A DNA stretch of 64,000 nt, taken from assembly GCA_948144175.1 (NCBI GenBank), contig CANXME010002304.1, forward strand, positions 186,001 to 250,000, given 5' to 3'. Position numbers and translations under genes: made by a program. Positions within the stretch are counted from its first letter, which is position 1. The number at the start of each line of letters is the position of its first letter. The notes below the pieces were generated by a model. It did not search any database. It was not told where the DNA came from and worked only from the letters and a program-made list of their open reading frames with translations. This document shows positions 53,329 through 63,200 of the stretch, in pieces. Source of the stretch: Closterium sp. NIES-65 (Eukaryota > Streptophyta > Zygnematophyceae > Desmidiales > Closteriaceae).

Positions 53329-55641
53329 TCAAGAGGAGAGCAAGTGAGGCAAGACAGGCACAAGACCCAGCTGGGTGCAAAAGCGCTGATGGTCACAAGG
53401 CGCGAGTGCCTTGGTGAACACATCAGCAGTGTTGGCCTCAGAGGCCACGTACGCAAGTCGCAACTGACCACGCTGCTGCAGCTCACGAGCAAGGAAGTAG
53501 CGGAGAGCAATGTGCTTCGTTCTGTGCTCCAAGCGCTGCTCTCGACACAAGGCCAGCATGGCCTTGTTGTCTACGTACAGCACTGGAGGAGAACGAGGCG
53601 GCTCTCCAAGGTCAGTCAGCAGGTAGGTGAGCCAGCGAAGCTCCTGTGCAGCCATGGCCCCGGCGTAGATCTCAGCCTCACAACTGGAGCCGAGAACCGA
53701 AGACGAGCGAGTAGACCGCCACGAGACAGAGCCGGAACCAAGGCTGAAGGTGTAACCCTGTGACGACCGCTGCGTAGCCTGGTCGTCAGCCCAAGAAGCG
53801 TCCGCGTGGCCGGTAAGGACCACTGGACTCCGCCCTCCAAGCACAAGCCCCATGCCCGACGTACTGCACAGGTAGCGCAATACCCTCTTCGCTGCAGCCA
53901 TGTGCTCTAGTCGGTGTCTCCCAGGAGCAACATAGCGTGCAAGAATGCTCAGAGGATATGCAAGGTCAGGTCGTGTGCAGGTCATCAGGTACATGAGGCA
54001 GCCAACAAGCTCTGCATACGGACCACTCGACTCTACGGACTCATCCGAAGGCAGAGCTGAGAGTGAGTGGCGAGTAGGCAGAGGAGTGGCCTGAGGCGAG
54101 GAGTACGTGAAGCCGAAGCGCTGAAGGACCTGCTGCACCATGTGTGACTGAGTCAAGGTAATGGTGCGGCGTGCTCTGTCCCGAGTGATCTGCAAGCCAA
54201 GGTAGCTGCGCAGTTGACCCAGGTCTGTGCACGTGTGTCTCTTCTGCAGCTCAGACATCACGTAGGCGAGTCCAGCAGTGTCCGCTGTGGCAAAGACCAA
54301 GTCGTCGACGTACACGAGGATGTAGAACGGCGGCAGAGAAGTGTCGGTGCGCAGAAACAGCGACGGGTCAGCAGTAGAAGGAGCAAACCCAAGAGCCGCA
54401 AGCGTAGTCCTCAGTGTGTCGTGCCACTCACGAGGTGCCTGGCGGAGACCGTAGACTGGCCGTCGGAGGCTCCACTGGGTGCCAGGAGGGAAAGTCCCAG
54501 TGAAGCCAGGCGGACGGCGCAGCCAGATCTCCTCGTGCAGGCTACCCTGCAGGAACGCAGTGCTGAAGTCGAGAGAGTGAAGCTCGTAGTCGCGCTGAGC
54601 GGCTATGTGCAGCAGCACCCGAAGAGTGGTCATCTTCGGGGTGGGAGAGAAGGTCTGAAAGTAGTCAACTCCCTGCCGCTGACTGAAGCCACGAGCAACG
54701 TACCGCGCCTTGAAGACAGGTGGAGAGCCCGGCGGCCGCTTCACCCGGAAGATCCACATGCCACTGACGATGTTCGCCCCAGGAGGGGGAACTGCGTCAA
54801 CGTAGGTGCCTGTGGACTTCCAGGAAGCCATCTCTGCATCCATAGCTGCCTGCCACTGAGAGGAGTAGGGACCCTCTACGGCCTCCGCGTAAGAACGCGG
54901 AGTCGGGATGTCTAGTGCATCCGGGTCTCCCTCAGGGGCAAGCAATACAGACGCGAGATGAGGTGAAGCAGCCGCTAGACACTGTAACTCCTCCTGTCTG
55001 TCCTCTAGGACGTCCGTGCCAAGAGCACACTCACCCCCGACGGACGGAGGACAGACAGACTCAGACTCAGCAACAAGACCAGCAGCGTAGTCGAGACGAC
55101 AGCGAGCAGCAAAGTCAACGAGCTCAGCGACTAGAGCAGACGCAGCAGTGGACTCAAAAGAGGGGTCAGTGACGAGAGTAGCAAGCAGACGCGTGACAGT
55201 AGGACTGGCAGCGCGAAGAGAGTCCGACTCAGGGTCGGCAAGCGCAGGAAGAGAGGACTCAGGAGGCGAAGGCAAAGGGGCACGCAGAGGAGCAGTGGAC
55301 GGACGCAGAGACATCCGGTGCGTGCCAGGGACAGGAGGAGGACGCTGACGCGAACCGCGACCACTAGCGCGAGCAGCACGAACAGGCGACGCGGGACGAG
55401 ACGCAGGCTCACGACGCTCAGCAAGACCTCCAGTAGGACCAGTGTAAGGAGAGGGAGCAGGCAGAGGAGAGGAAGGCTCCAACAGTGACTGCGACTGGAC
55501 AGGCTGTGGACACTCTACCGAAGGAGAAAGACCAAGAACCTGCTGTAGGAGCGGAACGAAGTACGGCCGAGGCCGCGCGGCAGCTCCAGACTCAGCAGGG
55601 ACAGCACCAGCACCCTCAGCGACAGCACCAGCGCCACCCAC
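53329..55641 (-). CDS. copia linker - reverse transcriptase - RNase H
   Basis: The 770-residue frame starts in the Gly/Ala linker (no natural start) and holds a complete RT of about residues 250-520 and RNase H of about 590-750. Key residues seen are D358 in LDFSTAFLQG and YVDD at 444-447. The RNase H markers are DASWADD, CEAEIYAG and LYVDNKA. The end is HQRFCTQLGLVPVLPHLLSS. It differs from the 4.4-kb copy by only a few residues (LGFAP for LRFAP, MSELQK for KSELLK). The preceding gag-protease-integrase frame is offset, so the polyprotein is interrupted once. Confidence 0.93.
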   Translation of the reverse strand: MGGAGAVAEGAGAVPAESGAAARPRPYFVPLLQQVLGLSPSVECPQPVQSQSLLEPSSPLPAPSPYTGPTGGLAERREPASRPASPVRAARASGRGSRQRPPPVPGTHRMSLRPSTAPLRAPLPSPPESSLPALADPESDSLRAASPTVTRLLATLVTDPSFESTAASALVAELVDFAARCRLDYAAGLVAESESVCPPSVGGECALGTDVLEDRQEELQCLAAASPHLASVLLAPEGDPDALDIPTPRSYAEAVEGPYSSQWQAAMDAEMASWKSTGTYVDAVPPPGANIVSGMWIFRVKRPPGSPPVFKARYVARGFSQRQGVDYFQTFSPTPKMTTLRVLLHIAAQRDYELHSLDFSTAFLQGSLHEEIWLRRPPGFTGTFPPGTQWSLRRPVYGLRQAPREWHDTLRTTLAALGFAPSTADPSLFLRTDTSLPPFYILVYVDDLVFATADTAGLAYVMSELQKRHTCTDLGQLRSYLGLQITRDRARRTITLTQSHMVQQVLQRFGFTYSSPQATPLPTRHSLSALPSDESVESSGPYAELVGCLMYLMTCTRPDLAYPLSILARYVAPGRHRLEHMAAAKRVLRYLCSTSGMGLVLGGRSPVVLTGHADASWADDQATQRSSQGYTFSLGSGSVSWRSTRSSSVLGSSCEAEIYAGAMAAQELRWLTYLLTDLGEPPRSPPVLYVDNKAMLALCREQRLEHRTKHIALRYFLARELQQRGQLRLAYVASEANTADVFTKALAPCDHQRFCTQLGLVPVLPHLLSS

Positions 55642-58358
55642 ACCTCCAGCGGCAGGACCAATAGCAGTAGGCTCAGCACCAACGCCCTCAGCACCTCCAT
55701 CTCCAGGAGGACCCGCAGGTCCAGCAGCTCCGGGACCGGCAGCACCCGCACCCTCGACGGTCGAAGAAGCTCCAGCTCCAGCTCCAGCAGCACCTCCAGA
55801 CTCAGCAGCACGCCTCCAGCGGCGAGCGTACCACTCGCGCAGCTCCTATGGAGAGAGGGGCTCCCGGCGAGACGCAGCAGCAGGAGAAACCCCAGGCTCA
55901 GCAGCTCCAGACGCAGCAGGGACAGCACCAGCGCCCTCAGAGACAGTACCAGCGCCACCCACACCTCCAGCGGCAGGACCAACAGCAGCAGGCTCAGCAC
56001 CAACGCCCTCAGCAGCTCCAGCTCCAGGAGGACCCGCAGGTCCAGTAGCTCCGGGACCGGCAGCACCCGCACCCTCGACGGTCGAAGAAGCTCCAGCTCC
56101 AGCTCCAGCAGCACCTCCAGACTCAGCAGCACGCCTCCAGACTCAGCACCCGCAGCAGCACCAGAGTCACCTGTAACCTCGACCGGGTCAACGGCGTCTA
56201 CCTGGGACACACCTGAGGGGGCAGGAACCTGAGGGGGGAGGGGGTCTACCGGGGGGGGAACCGGTACAAGGAAGTCCGGGGCAGGGGGGAGGGAAGGAGT
56301 GCGGTAGGGGAAGAGACGGTAGAAGGGGACTGACTCGTCGAACGTGACGTCCTGGGAGGACAGAACACGACGAGAGGAGGGGTGGTAAAACTGCCACCCT
56401 GGGGCGTCAGTGGGGAAGCCAAGGAAGACACAGGGAGCAGCACGAGGGGACAGCTTGTCCGCAGACAAGTCGCGGACAAACGCCCGAGATCCCCAGACAC
56501 GGAACACAGACGCATCGCCAACCTTCCCTGTCCACAGCAAGGCTGGGGACATCGCAGGCCGAGAGACCCGGGGGTGAAGGTTGAGCTGATGCGCCGCGTA
56601 CCTCACCGCAAACGGCCACAGAAAATGGGGGGCAGCCGCATGCATCATGGACGTACGAGCGACATCCATGACCATGCCAATGCGGCGCTCAGCAATCCCA
56701 TTTTGCTGTGGTGAGTCCGGAAGCGTGAAGGACTGGCGGATGCCTCGCGCACGACAGTAGGCACGCAGAAGGCCAGAGGAGAACTCTCCGCCTCTGTCCG
56801 AGTGCAGACGCAGAACAGGAAAGTCCGAGCCGAAGCTCTTCCTGAGCCGGAGACGAGCCTCGCGGATCCAGTCGATCAGCACCTCAGTGACCTCACCCTT
56901 GCTGCGCAAGGGGAGGACTGTGGTGTAACGCGAGTAGTCGTCAACCACCAACAGGAAGTAGCGCTCGTAATCCTGCCCACGGACGGGGGCTGGGCCCCAC
57001 ACATCCATGTGAAGCGTGTGCAGGGGAGCCTCTGTCGGGGGGAAGTGGGAGGAGTGAGGAGTAGCCCGGAGGCGACCCTCGACACAGGGGACACAGGAAG
57101 GTCCTGGCCCGGAGGGGAGAGGAGGGAGAGACTGGGGAAGACCAGAGACAAGGACACGGGAAGCCATGCTCCGAAGACGGGGCAAGGAGGGGTGGCCAAG
57201 ACGGTGGTGCCACAGGAGAGTCTCGTGAGACAGGAGGCGACAAGTACAGGGGGCAGACTCAGGACCAGACCTGGACGCAGCAGCAAACACCTGACCCGAC
57301 GCTGCTACCTGACCGGACACGGGGACAGGAGGAGACTCAGTGGTCAGGGTGTAGAGGCTCGACCCCGGCCGACGCGAGAACGTGGCCAGGTGCCGGCCTG
57401 TGCGTGCGTCCGTGCAGTGGGTCACCCGCTGACTCGCAGGAGTGAACTGGTGAACCCCCGCATCCTGTAGGTCTGCACCACTCACCAAGTTCGTCGAGAA
57501 CGAGGGGAGGTACAGGCCAGGCAGGGTGCCCGAGGGGGCAGCCGGACACGGGAGGACAGTGGAGAAGTGAGCGAGGACAGGACCCCCAGAGGGGTCAGCC
57601 AGGGAGACTGCAACCGGCCGACCAAGCGGCGTGAGTGTGGTGCGGTCCCGAAAGAAGGAGCGAGAAGCCCCAGAGTCAAGTGTAAAGGTGAGGGAGGCCG
57701 AAGCCAACGCGGTACCTGAGAGCGCAGCCTCACCCGCACCTGAGGAAGCAGACTCACTAGCACCTAGAGCAGCAGCCGCACCTGTACCTGGAGCAGGAGA
57801 CTCACTAGCACCCAGAGCAGCAGCCTCACCAGTAGCTAGAGCAGCAGGTCCTATACCTGGGTCAGGCGGGACGCACAGGTGACCTGCACGGTCAGCACTA
57901 GTAGGCAATGCATACATGGCAGTGAGAATAGCATCATAGTCAAGAGCATATATATCTACCCTCTGCCTAAGCAACTCCACCCAGTCGGGAAGCTCAGCCT
58001 CGTCGCCAAACACGGTACGCCAGGCGTCGCTCAGACGGGCGAAGCAGCGGGACGGTGTATGACTACGTGTCCCACAAGGCTGACCAGTCCGAGTACCAGT
58101 GCGAATCACGTAAGAGCAGCGAACAGCACTGAGAGACCCTCCACTCTGAGCGTACCACTCACGAAGCTGGCGAGGCGTGAGAGACACGCGAGAGGGTCGC
58201 GGGAGCTGCATCTGGCCGCCACCACGAGTAGAAGCAGCAGGAGTGGTAGTAGGAGTAGCGTCGCCACCCCTACAGCCCCAACCAGCGTACCACTCACGCA
58301 GCTGCTGCGGCGTGAGGGACTCACGCCGGCGTCGCTGGGGCTGCATTTGGCTCCGCAA
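55515..58358 (-). CDS. copia gag C-terminus - protease - integrase, frameshifted in the linker
   Basis: Frame from 58358. Residues 15-70 hold two (S/T)LTPxQLREWYA motifs. A CCHC-like cluster C81-X13-C95-X4-H100-X4-C105 follows. Protease active site is LDSGASRS (D228). The GAG-pre-integrase zinc domain is HHRLGH (384-389) with C422-X2-C425. Integrase has D452 (HMDVWGP), D521 (HSDRGGEF) and E557 (NGIAERR), all present. After GDSGAAAGAESGG, near 56137, a deletion joins the linker out of frame; from there to 55515 the translation (LLELELELLRP...) is the wrong frame of the Gly/Ala repeats. The real product continues in the frame of 53329-55641. Confidence 0.92.
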   Translation of the reverse strand: MRSQMQPQRRRRESLTPQQLREWYAGWGCRGGDATPTTTPAASTRGGGQMQLPRPSRVSLTPRQLREWYAQSGGSLSAVRCSYVIRTGTRTGQPCGTRSHTPSRCFARLSDAWRTVFGDEAELPDWVELLRQRVDIYALDYDAILTAMYALPTSADRAGHLCVPPDPGIGPAALATGEAAALGASESPAPGTGAAAALGASESASSGAGEAALSGTALASASLTFTLDSGASRSFFRDRTTLTPLGRPVAVSLADPSGGPVLAHFSTVLPCPAAPSGTLPGLYLPSFSTNLVSGADLQDAGVHQFTPASQRVTHCTDARTGRHLATFSRRPGSSLYTLTTESPPVPVSGQVAASGQVFAAASRSGPESAPCTCRLLSHETLLWHHRLGHPSLPRLRSMASRVLVSGLPQSLPPLPSGPGPSCVPCVEGRLRATPHSSHFPPTEAPLHTLHMDVWGPAPVRGQDYERYFLLVVDDYSRYTTVLPLRSKGEVTEVLIDWIREARLRLRKSFGSDFPVLRLHSDRGGEFSSGLLRAYCRARGIRQSFTLPDSPQQNGIAERRIGMVMDVARTSMMHAAAPHFLWPFAVRYAAHQLNLHPRVSRPAMSPALLWTGKVGDASVFRVWGSRAFVRDLSADKLSPRAAPCVFLGFPTDAPGWQFYHPSSRRVLSSQDVTFDESVPFYRLFPYRTPSLPPAPDFLVPVPPPVDPLPPQVPAPSGVSQVDAVDPVEVTGDSGAAAGAESGGVLLSLEVLLELELELLRPSRVRVLPVPELLDLRVLLELELLRALVLSLLLLVLPLEVWVALVLSLRALVLSLLRLELLSLGFLLLLRLAGSPSLHRSCASGTLAAGGVLLSLEVLLELELELLRPSRVRVLPVPELLDLRVLLEMEVLRALVLSLLLLVLPLEVWVALVLSLRVLVLSLLSLELPRGLGRTSFRSYSRFLVFLLR

Positions 58359-58439
58359 GTAGAAGCAGGAGCAGGACTAGCAGCAGGGAGGCAGGCAGCC
58401 AGGCAAGCCAAAAGGCAGGCAGGCAGGCAAGCAGGCGAC

Positions 58440-59400
58440 GCGCAGCGTGCTAGCAGGGCAAGAGCTCACCAGTGGTGGGAAGAGTAGGTTCGGCGACTCA
58501 GCGGCTCGGCAGCTCGGCGGCTCGGCGGCTCGGGCGACTCGGGCGGCTCGGCGGCAAGGCGGCTCAGCAGCAACTGCAGCTCAGTAGCTCGGTGACTCGG
58601 CGGCTCGGCGGCAGGGCGGCTCGGCAGCAACTGCAGCTCAGCAGCTCAGCGACCCGGCGGCTCGGCGGCAGGGCGGCTCGGCTGTGGGGCGGCTCGGCTG
58701 CTGCAGTGGGAGATGAAGGAGGAGGAGAAGCAGGGGAGGCCACACACCTGCCACCCCTCTGCTGCGGCCCCCGAAGGAGCCGCGACGGGCGACGGGAAAA
58801 GGGGGGGTGGGTGGTGGGGGGGGCGGTAGGTGCAGCGGCGGGGCCAGCAGGTGCAGTTGCGGGGCCGGTAGAAGGGGACGGCAGGAGCCGTCAGGAGGGG
58901 ACGGCGGGGCCGTCAGGAAGGGACGGCGGGGCCGTCACGAAGGGACGGCGGGGCCGTCAGGAGGTGACCGGGCCGCGACGGGGGCAGGCGGCGGGGCCGC
59001 GTAAGGGCCTGGGCGGGGCCGCGACAGAGCCGTCGGCGGGGCCGCGTGAAAGCCGGGGCGGGGCCGCGTAGAAGCCGGGGCGGGGCCGCGCGAGAGCAGG
59101 CGGCGGGGCCGCGAAGGAGCCGGGGCGGGGCCGCGTGAGAGCAGGCGGCGGAGCCGCGTAAGGGCCTGGGCGGGGCCGCGACAAAGCCGTCGGCGGGGCC
59201 GCGTGAAAGCCGGGGCGGGGCCGCGTAGAAGCCGGGGCGGGGCCGCGCGAGAGCAGGCGGCGGGGCCGCGAAGGAGCCGGGGCGGGGCCGCGTGAGAGCA
59301 GGCGGCGGGGCCGCGACAGAGAGGGCGGCGGGGCCGCGTCAGTGAAGGCGGCGGGGCCGCAGGGGAAATGGCGACCCGAGGGGTCGCTAAAAAAAAAAAG
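58440..59400 (-). repeat. GC-rich degenerate tandem repeats in the copia leader (6.6-kb element)
   Basis: Two repeat blocks: CGGCTCGGCGGCAGGGCGG-type words (58500-58700) and GCGGGGCCGCG(T/A)(A/G)-type words (58980-59340), with a duplicated ~130-base block. They correspond in position and style to 48770-49480. No gag capsid coding is found in any frame. Confidence 0.75.
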
Positions 59401-59458
59401 ATCGCGCCTCGGGGGGCGCTTCGGTGGGCCCAAAAAAAAACGGTCCGTAGAAGGACCC

Positions 59459-59469
59459 GCTCTATACCA
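59459..59469 (-). other. primer-binding site TGGTATAGAGC
   Basis: Abuts the 5' LTR of the 6.6-kb element. It is the same one-base-short version of the initiator-Met-tRNA site as in the 4.4-kb element. Confidence 0.8.
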
Positions 59470-59601
59470 TGTGAGAATAAGCGAATAGGAATGAATGAAC
59501 TAGCAGTGAAATGAGTACAAGTAGGAAACCCTAGAATTGTGTACCCCCTATAGGCTAACCCACTGTAGCCTACACAAGCATAACATATATAATGTTTGAC
59601 A
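59470..59601 (-). repeat. 5' LTR of the 6.6-kb copia element
   Basis: 132 bp with TG...CA ends, flanked by the AATAG target duplication. Confidence 0.95.
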
Positions 59602-60275
59602 AATAGGATGTAGTAGAGTACTGTGTGAAGAAATAGTAGTAAAAAAGGCATCCAGACGTAGGCGCAGTGACATGCTGCGCACAGACCTATCCTTGCACAA
59701 ATTCGGGCTAGCAAACGCACAAACATGCGCCACGTGCTGCGTAGTTGTGTGAACGAGGTCAAACCAGTTCCTATGGCTAGGTAATAGGATGTAGTAGGGA
59801 ACTGTATGAAGAAATAGTGGTAACAAAGACATCCAGACGTTGGCGCAGTGACATGCTGCGCACAGGCCTATCCCTGCACAGATTCAGGCTAGCGAACGCA
59901 CAAACATGCGCCACGTGCTGCGTAGTTGTGCGAACGAGGTCAAACCAGTTCTTATGGCTAGGTAATAGAATGTAGTAGAGAATTGTGTGAAAAAATAGTG
60001 GTAACAAAGGCATCCAGATGTTGGGGCAGTGACATGTTGCGCACAGATCTATCCTAGCACATATTCAGGCCAGCGAACGCACAAACATGTGCCACGTGAT
60101 GCGTAGTTGTGCTAACGAGGTCAAACCAGTTCCTATGGCTAGGTAATAGAATGTAGTAGAGAACTGTGTGAAGAAATGGTGGTAACAAAGGCGTCCAGAC
60201 GTTGGCGCAGTGACATGTTGCGCACAGATCTATCCTAGCACAGATTCAGGCCAGCGAACGCACAAACATGCAACA
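59602..60275 (+). repeat. 181-bp satellite array, right part (about 3.7 units)
   Basis: Continuation of the array after the inserted element. The units share ACAAAGGCATCCAGACGTTGG-like words and end at CAAACATGCAACACGTTAAA, where unrelated AT-rich DNA begins. Confidence 0.9.
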
Positions 60276-63200
60276 CGTTAAAAAGCGTGCAAGGCCATGC
60301 CTTAGCATTAAATGGTGCCGTTTATGCGTAGTTGTTTTTTGCATGAATCTTCATGATTATCTAACGAGTCACCACATTCAAAGTGTATGAAAGCTGGTTA
60401 TTAATTTTGAGAAATATATAATAGGGTTCAATTGGTTCAATTTGACATGTACATCATTCATAAGAATCATATAGACGCTTTGGATTACTTATGTATATTG
60501 GTAGATGATAGTTTTTGAAACCTCTAAGAACAACAACATACTCTGAATCAACAACACTAGACAACAAATTGTCTTATTAACAAAATACATCTAGAAATAG
60601 TTGCTGGAAACATGTAGCTACTATATTCTTAGAGGGGTTTCGAATCTCAGAGAAACACACCCGAAACCATTCATCGGGCGAAACGGGCGATGCAAACACT
60701 GGAAATGCAAACGAAACAAAATGATTTCGCTCAGTGCAGCTCTCTCGTAGCTATGAATCTGCATCCAATCACAAGCGTTCACGCAATCTCACGTTCTCAT
60801 CATTCCGCCAATTCCCGAAGCGCCCATGCTCAAAGCAGCTGTGAGGTAGGTAGTCAGTAGCTTTCAGTCGAGCAGCTTCGAAGCACGTGAAACTAAACCT
60901 ACCCCTCAACCATCCCTGTTTTTGCGATGCTGTAGTGGGAGGGATTGGACGAAATGATCATCCGATGGGCAATTATTAGGCAAGCGACAACTGTTCCGAA
61001 GTTTTGAAGGAAGGGGAGGAAACGAGGGAGCCTTTTCAAAGGATTAGTACGGAAAGGGGAGCTGTGGGGATCCTGGGGTAGCAGTTGACGGCAGCTGAGG
61101 GGATGTAGAGGTGGAGCCATTGGGAGTCGACCTTTTTGACGTTCAAAAGTCGTCTGCTTCAGAACCGTGTCAACAGTTGACTCAGCATTAGGGCACGAAG
61201 GAACCATTGGGAATCAACTGTAATGATGGTGCCAGGGAAGAAGAAGGGGAGGGGGTGAGTTGACGAGGCAAGGGTTCCTGGTGGGCCAAGGCAAGGGTTT
61301 CGCATGGGGTATGGTGGAGGTGCAGACGAGCAGCCTTTCATGTCGAGATGAACAGTGCAATGACCAGTGCTGTCAGCAAGCACTTCAGGCAATAATATAC
61401 GGGCAGATGAATTTCCCTATTCAGATGCCCTGCCTGTACTTCGGGTGAAGGCTTTGGCCGAAGCTGGGAAGATTGGGAAGATGGAAAGACAGAGGGATGG
61501 GCTGGAGGAGATGGGCTGGAGGAGATGGGCTGTTGAAAGGGGATGCCTTTGGCCATATCTGCAGGCTAGCAGTTGGCGTAGCAGTTGCAGAACGGCAGAA
61601 GTGGGTCGCGATATATGCTTGCCACTCGCAAAATGCCTCAACAGACAGGCAGGTGAACTCTAAAAAGACTTTTGAGTCAGCCGGCTTCTCAAAACCAGCA
61701 GGGAATATGGAGAGTGAAGCGACATTTAAGAGACATGCGAAGCAGCTCATGAGGCTCCTGGAACACTGCCGCACTGCCATTGGCAACCACCAGTCAAGCG
61801 CCTCTCTCCAATCAGCCTATCCCGTGTGGCTGCTTCCGTTGATGCGTCAGCAGCTGTTCCTTCTGCTGATAGGCCACTGGCAGCAGCTGTAGAGAGACCT
61901 TTGACTGCTGCAGGTATCGTTCTCGAAATGCCCCCCACTATGGCCCACTCAGTGTGAGCCTCCCACGTCCACTGGTTAGTTTCCCCTTCGCCTGTCAACA
62001 CACGCCACTGTCCGAAGCCCATGCATTCCCGATGCTGCCTGCAAGAAACGAGTTGGAACCTCCTCCTGTCGCACCTCCCCATATCACACCTCCCATTATC
62101 ACCCCTCCCCTCACACCTCCTGCTATCTCACCTCCCGCTATCGCACCTCCGCTTATCACATCAACACTATCCATCCCAGACTTCTGCCATCCGTGGAACA
62201 GCAGTGGCGGGTACAGCAGAGGCAACAGCAGCAGGTACTTTCCACCCGTTTGGTCTTCCAGACTCGGATGCGCCACAACCACCTACCGGGATACCATTCT
62301 AATACCATCACCATCCACTGGCATGTGACATGTCACATGTCCTGCCTTACACTCATGGCACACAGCAGACCATACGGGAGACTATACCGCAGCAACACAT
62401 GGGCCAGGGACCCGTGGTGATGGGCGAGCAGCAGACGCCACTGCAGCACTCCATCGGCCAGGGATGTGATATGCACACAGCTCTTCCCCCCTGTGCGCCA
62501 GGGGCCTCTGCATGTCAACACCCCCTGTGGCACAGGAACCTTTGCGTTCCACACCCTCCAATCCGTTTGAGTCCAGCCTTGCTCCTTTTCCCCACGATTA
62601 CACCCCGCTAACCCGTTTGACTCGTCCCATCCGCCCAATATGCCCGTTTCTGATCCAACGGTAACCATACTCCTCGCCAGCTGTGCCCATTCAGCTGGGT
62701 CTGCCCTTTCTTCCACTTTTGCCCCTTCTGTTAGACGTGCCCTTTCTCCCCTGTGCACTGGTACCATCCATCCTCAGCAGCATGATAGGCCGTTGGCAGC
62801 AGCAGCAATGGCAGAAGCAAGGTCAGCAAGTGTAGTGGCAATGACTGCAGCAGCATCGACTCCCATGAGTGGTGGGTCCTTTTTTTCCCACCACAATGGG
62901 AAGGGGCAGGCACAGCAGCAAGCGCCACGCCCTCTGCAGCTGTAGCGTGGCAGTGGACAGCAGTTGGGGCACCAGAAGGATTAGTGGATTGGTAGGGAGC
63001 AGAGTGGTGGCAGAAGAAGGGAGAGAGGGGGTCGATGAGAGAGTGGGACCAAGGGAGGCGAGGGTGTGAGCAGAGGCGGCGAGAAGGGTTGCGCCGGGAA
63101 GGGTAAATCCTGCTCGGTTCCACAGGGTGGTGAGTTCAGGCGCTGCCCAGATGACCACATTCAGTACCGCTATGCCCACAGGAGCTCGCGTGGCCTCCCC

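Larger units (their letters stand above)
52991..59601 (-). mobile_element. complete-ended Ty1/copia element, 6611 bp, lacking gag capsid region
   Basis: LTRs of 132 bp (52991-53122 and 59470-59601) differ at two positions. A perfect 5-bp duplication AATAG (52986-52990 and 59602-59606) shows insertion into the satellite word GGTAATAGGATG. Reading leftwards: LTR, primer site TGGTATAGAGC (59459-59469), hairpin, GC-rich repetitive leader, gag C-terminus, protease, integrase, linker with a frameshifting deletion, RT, RNase H, purine tract, LTR. The N-terminal capsid part of gag seen in the 4.4-kb element is absent. Confidence 0.95.
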
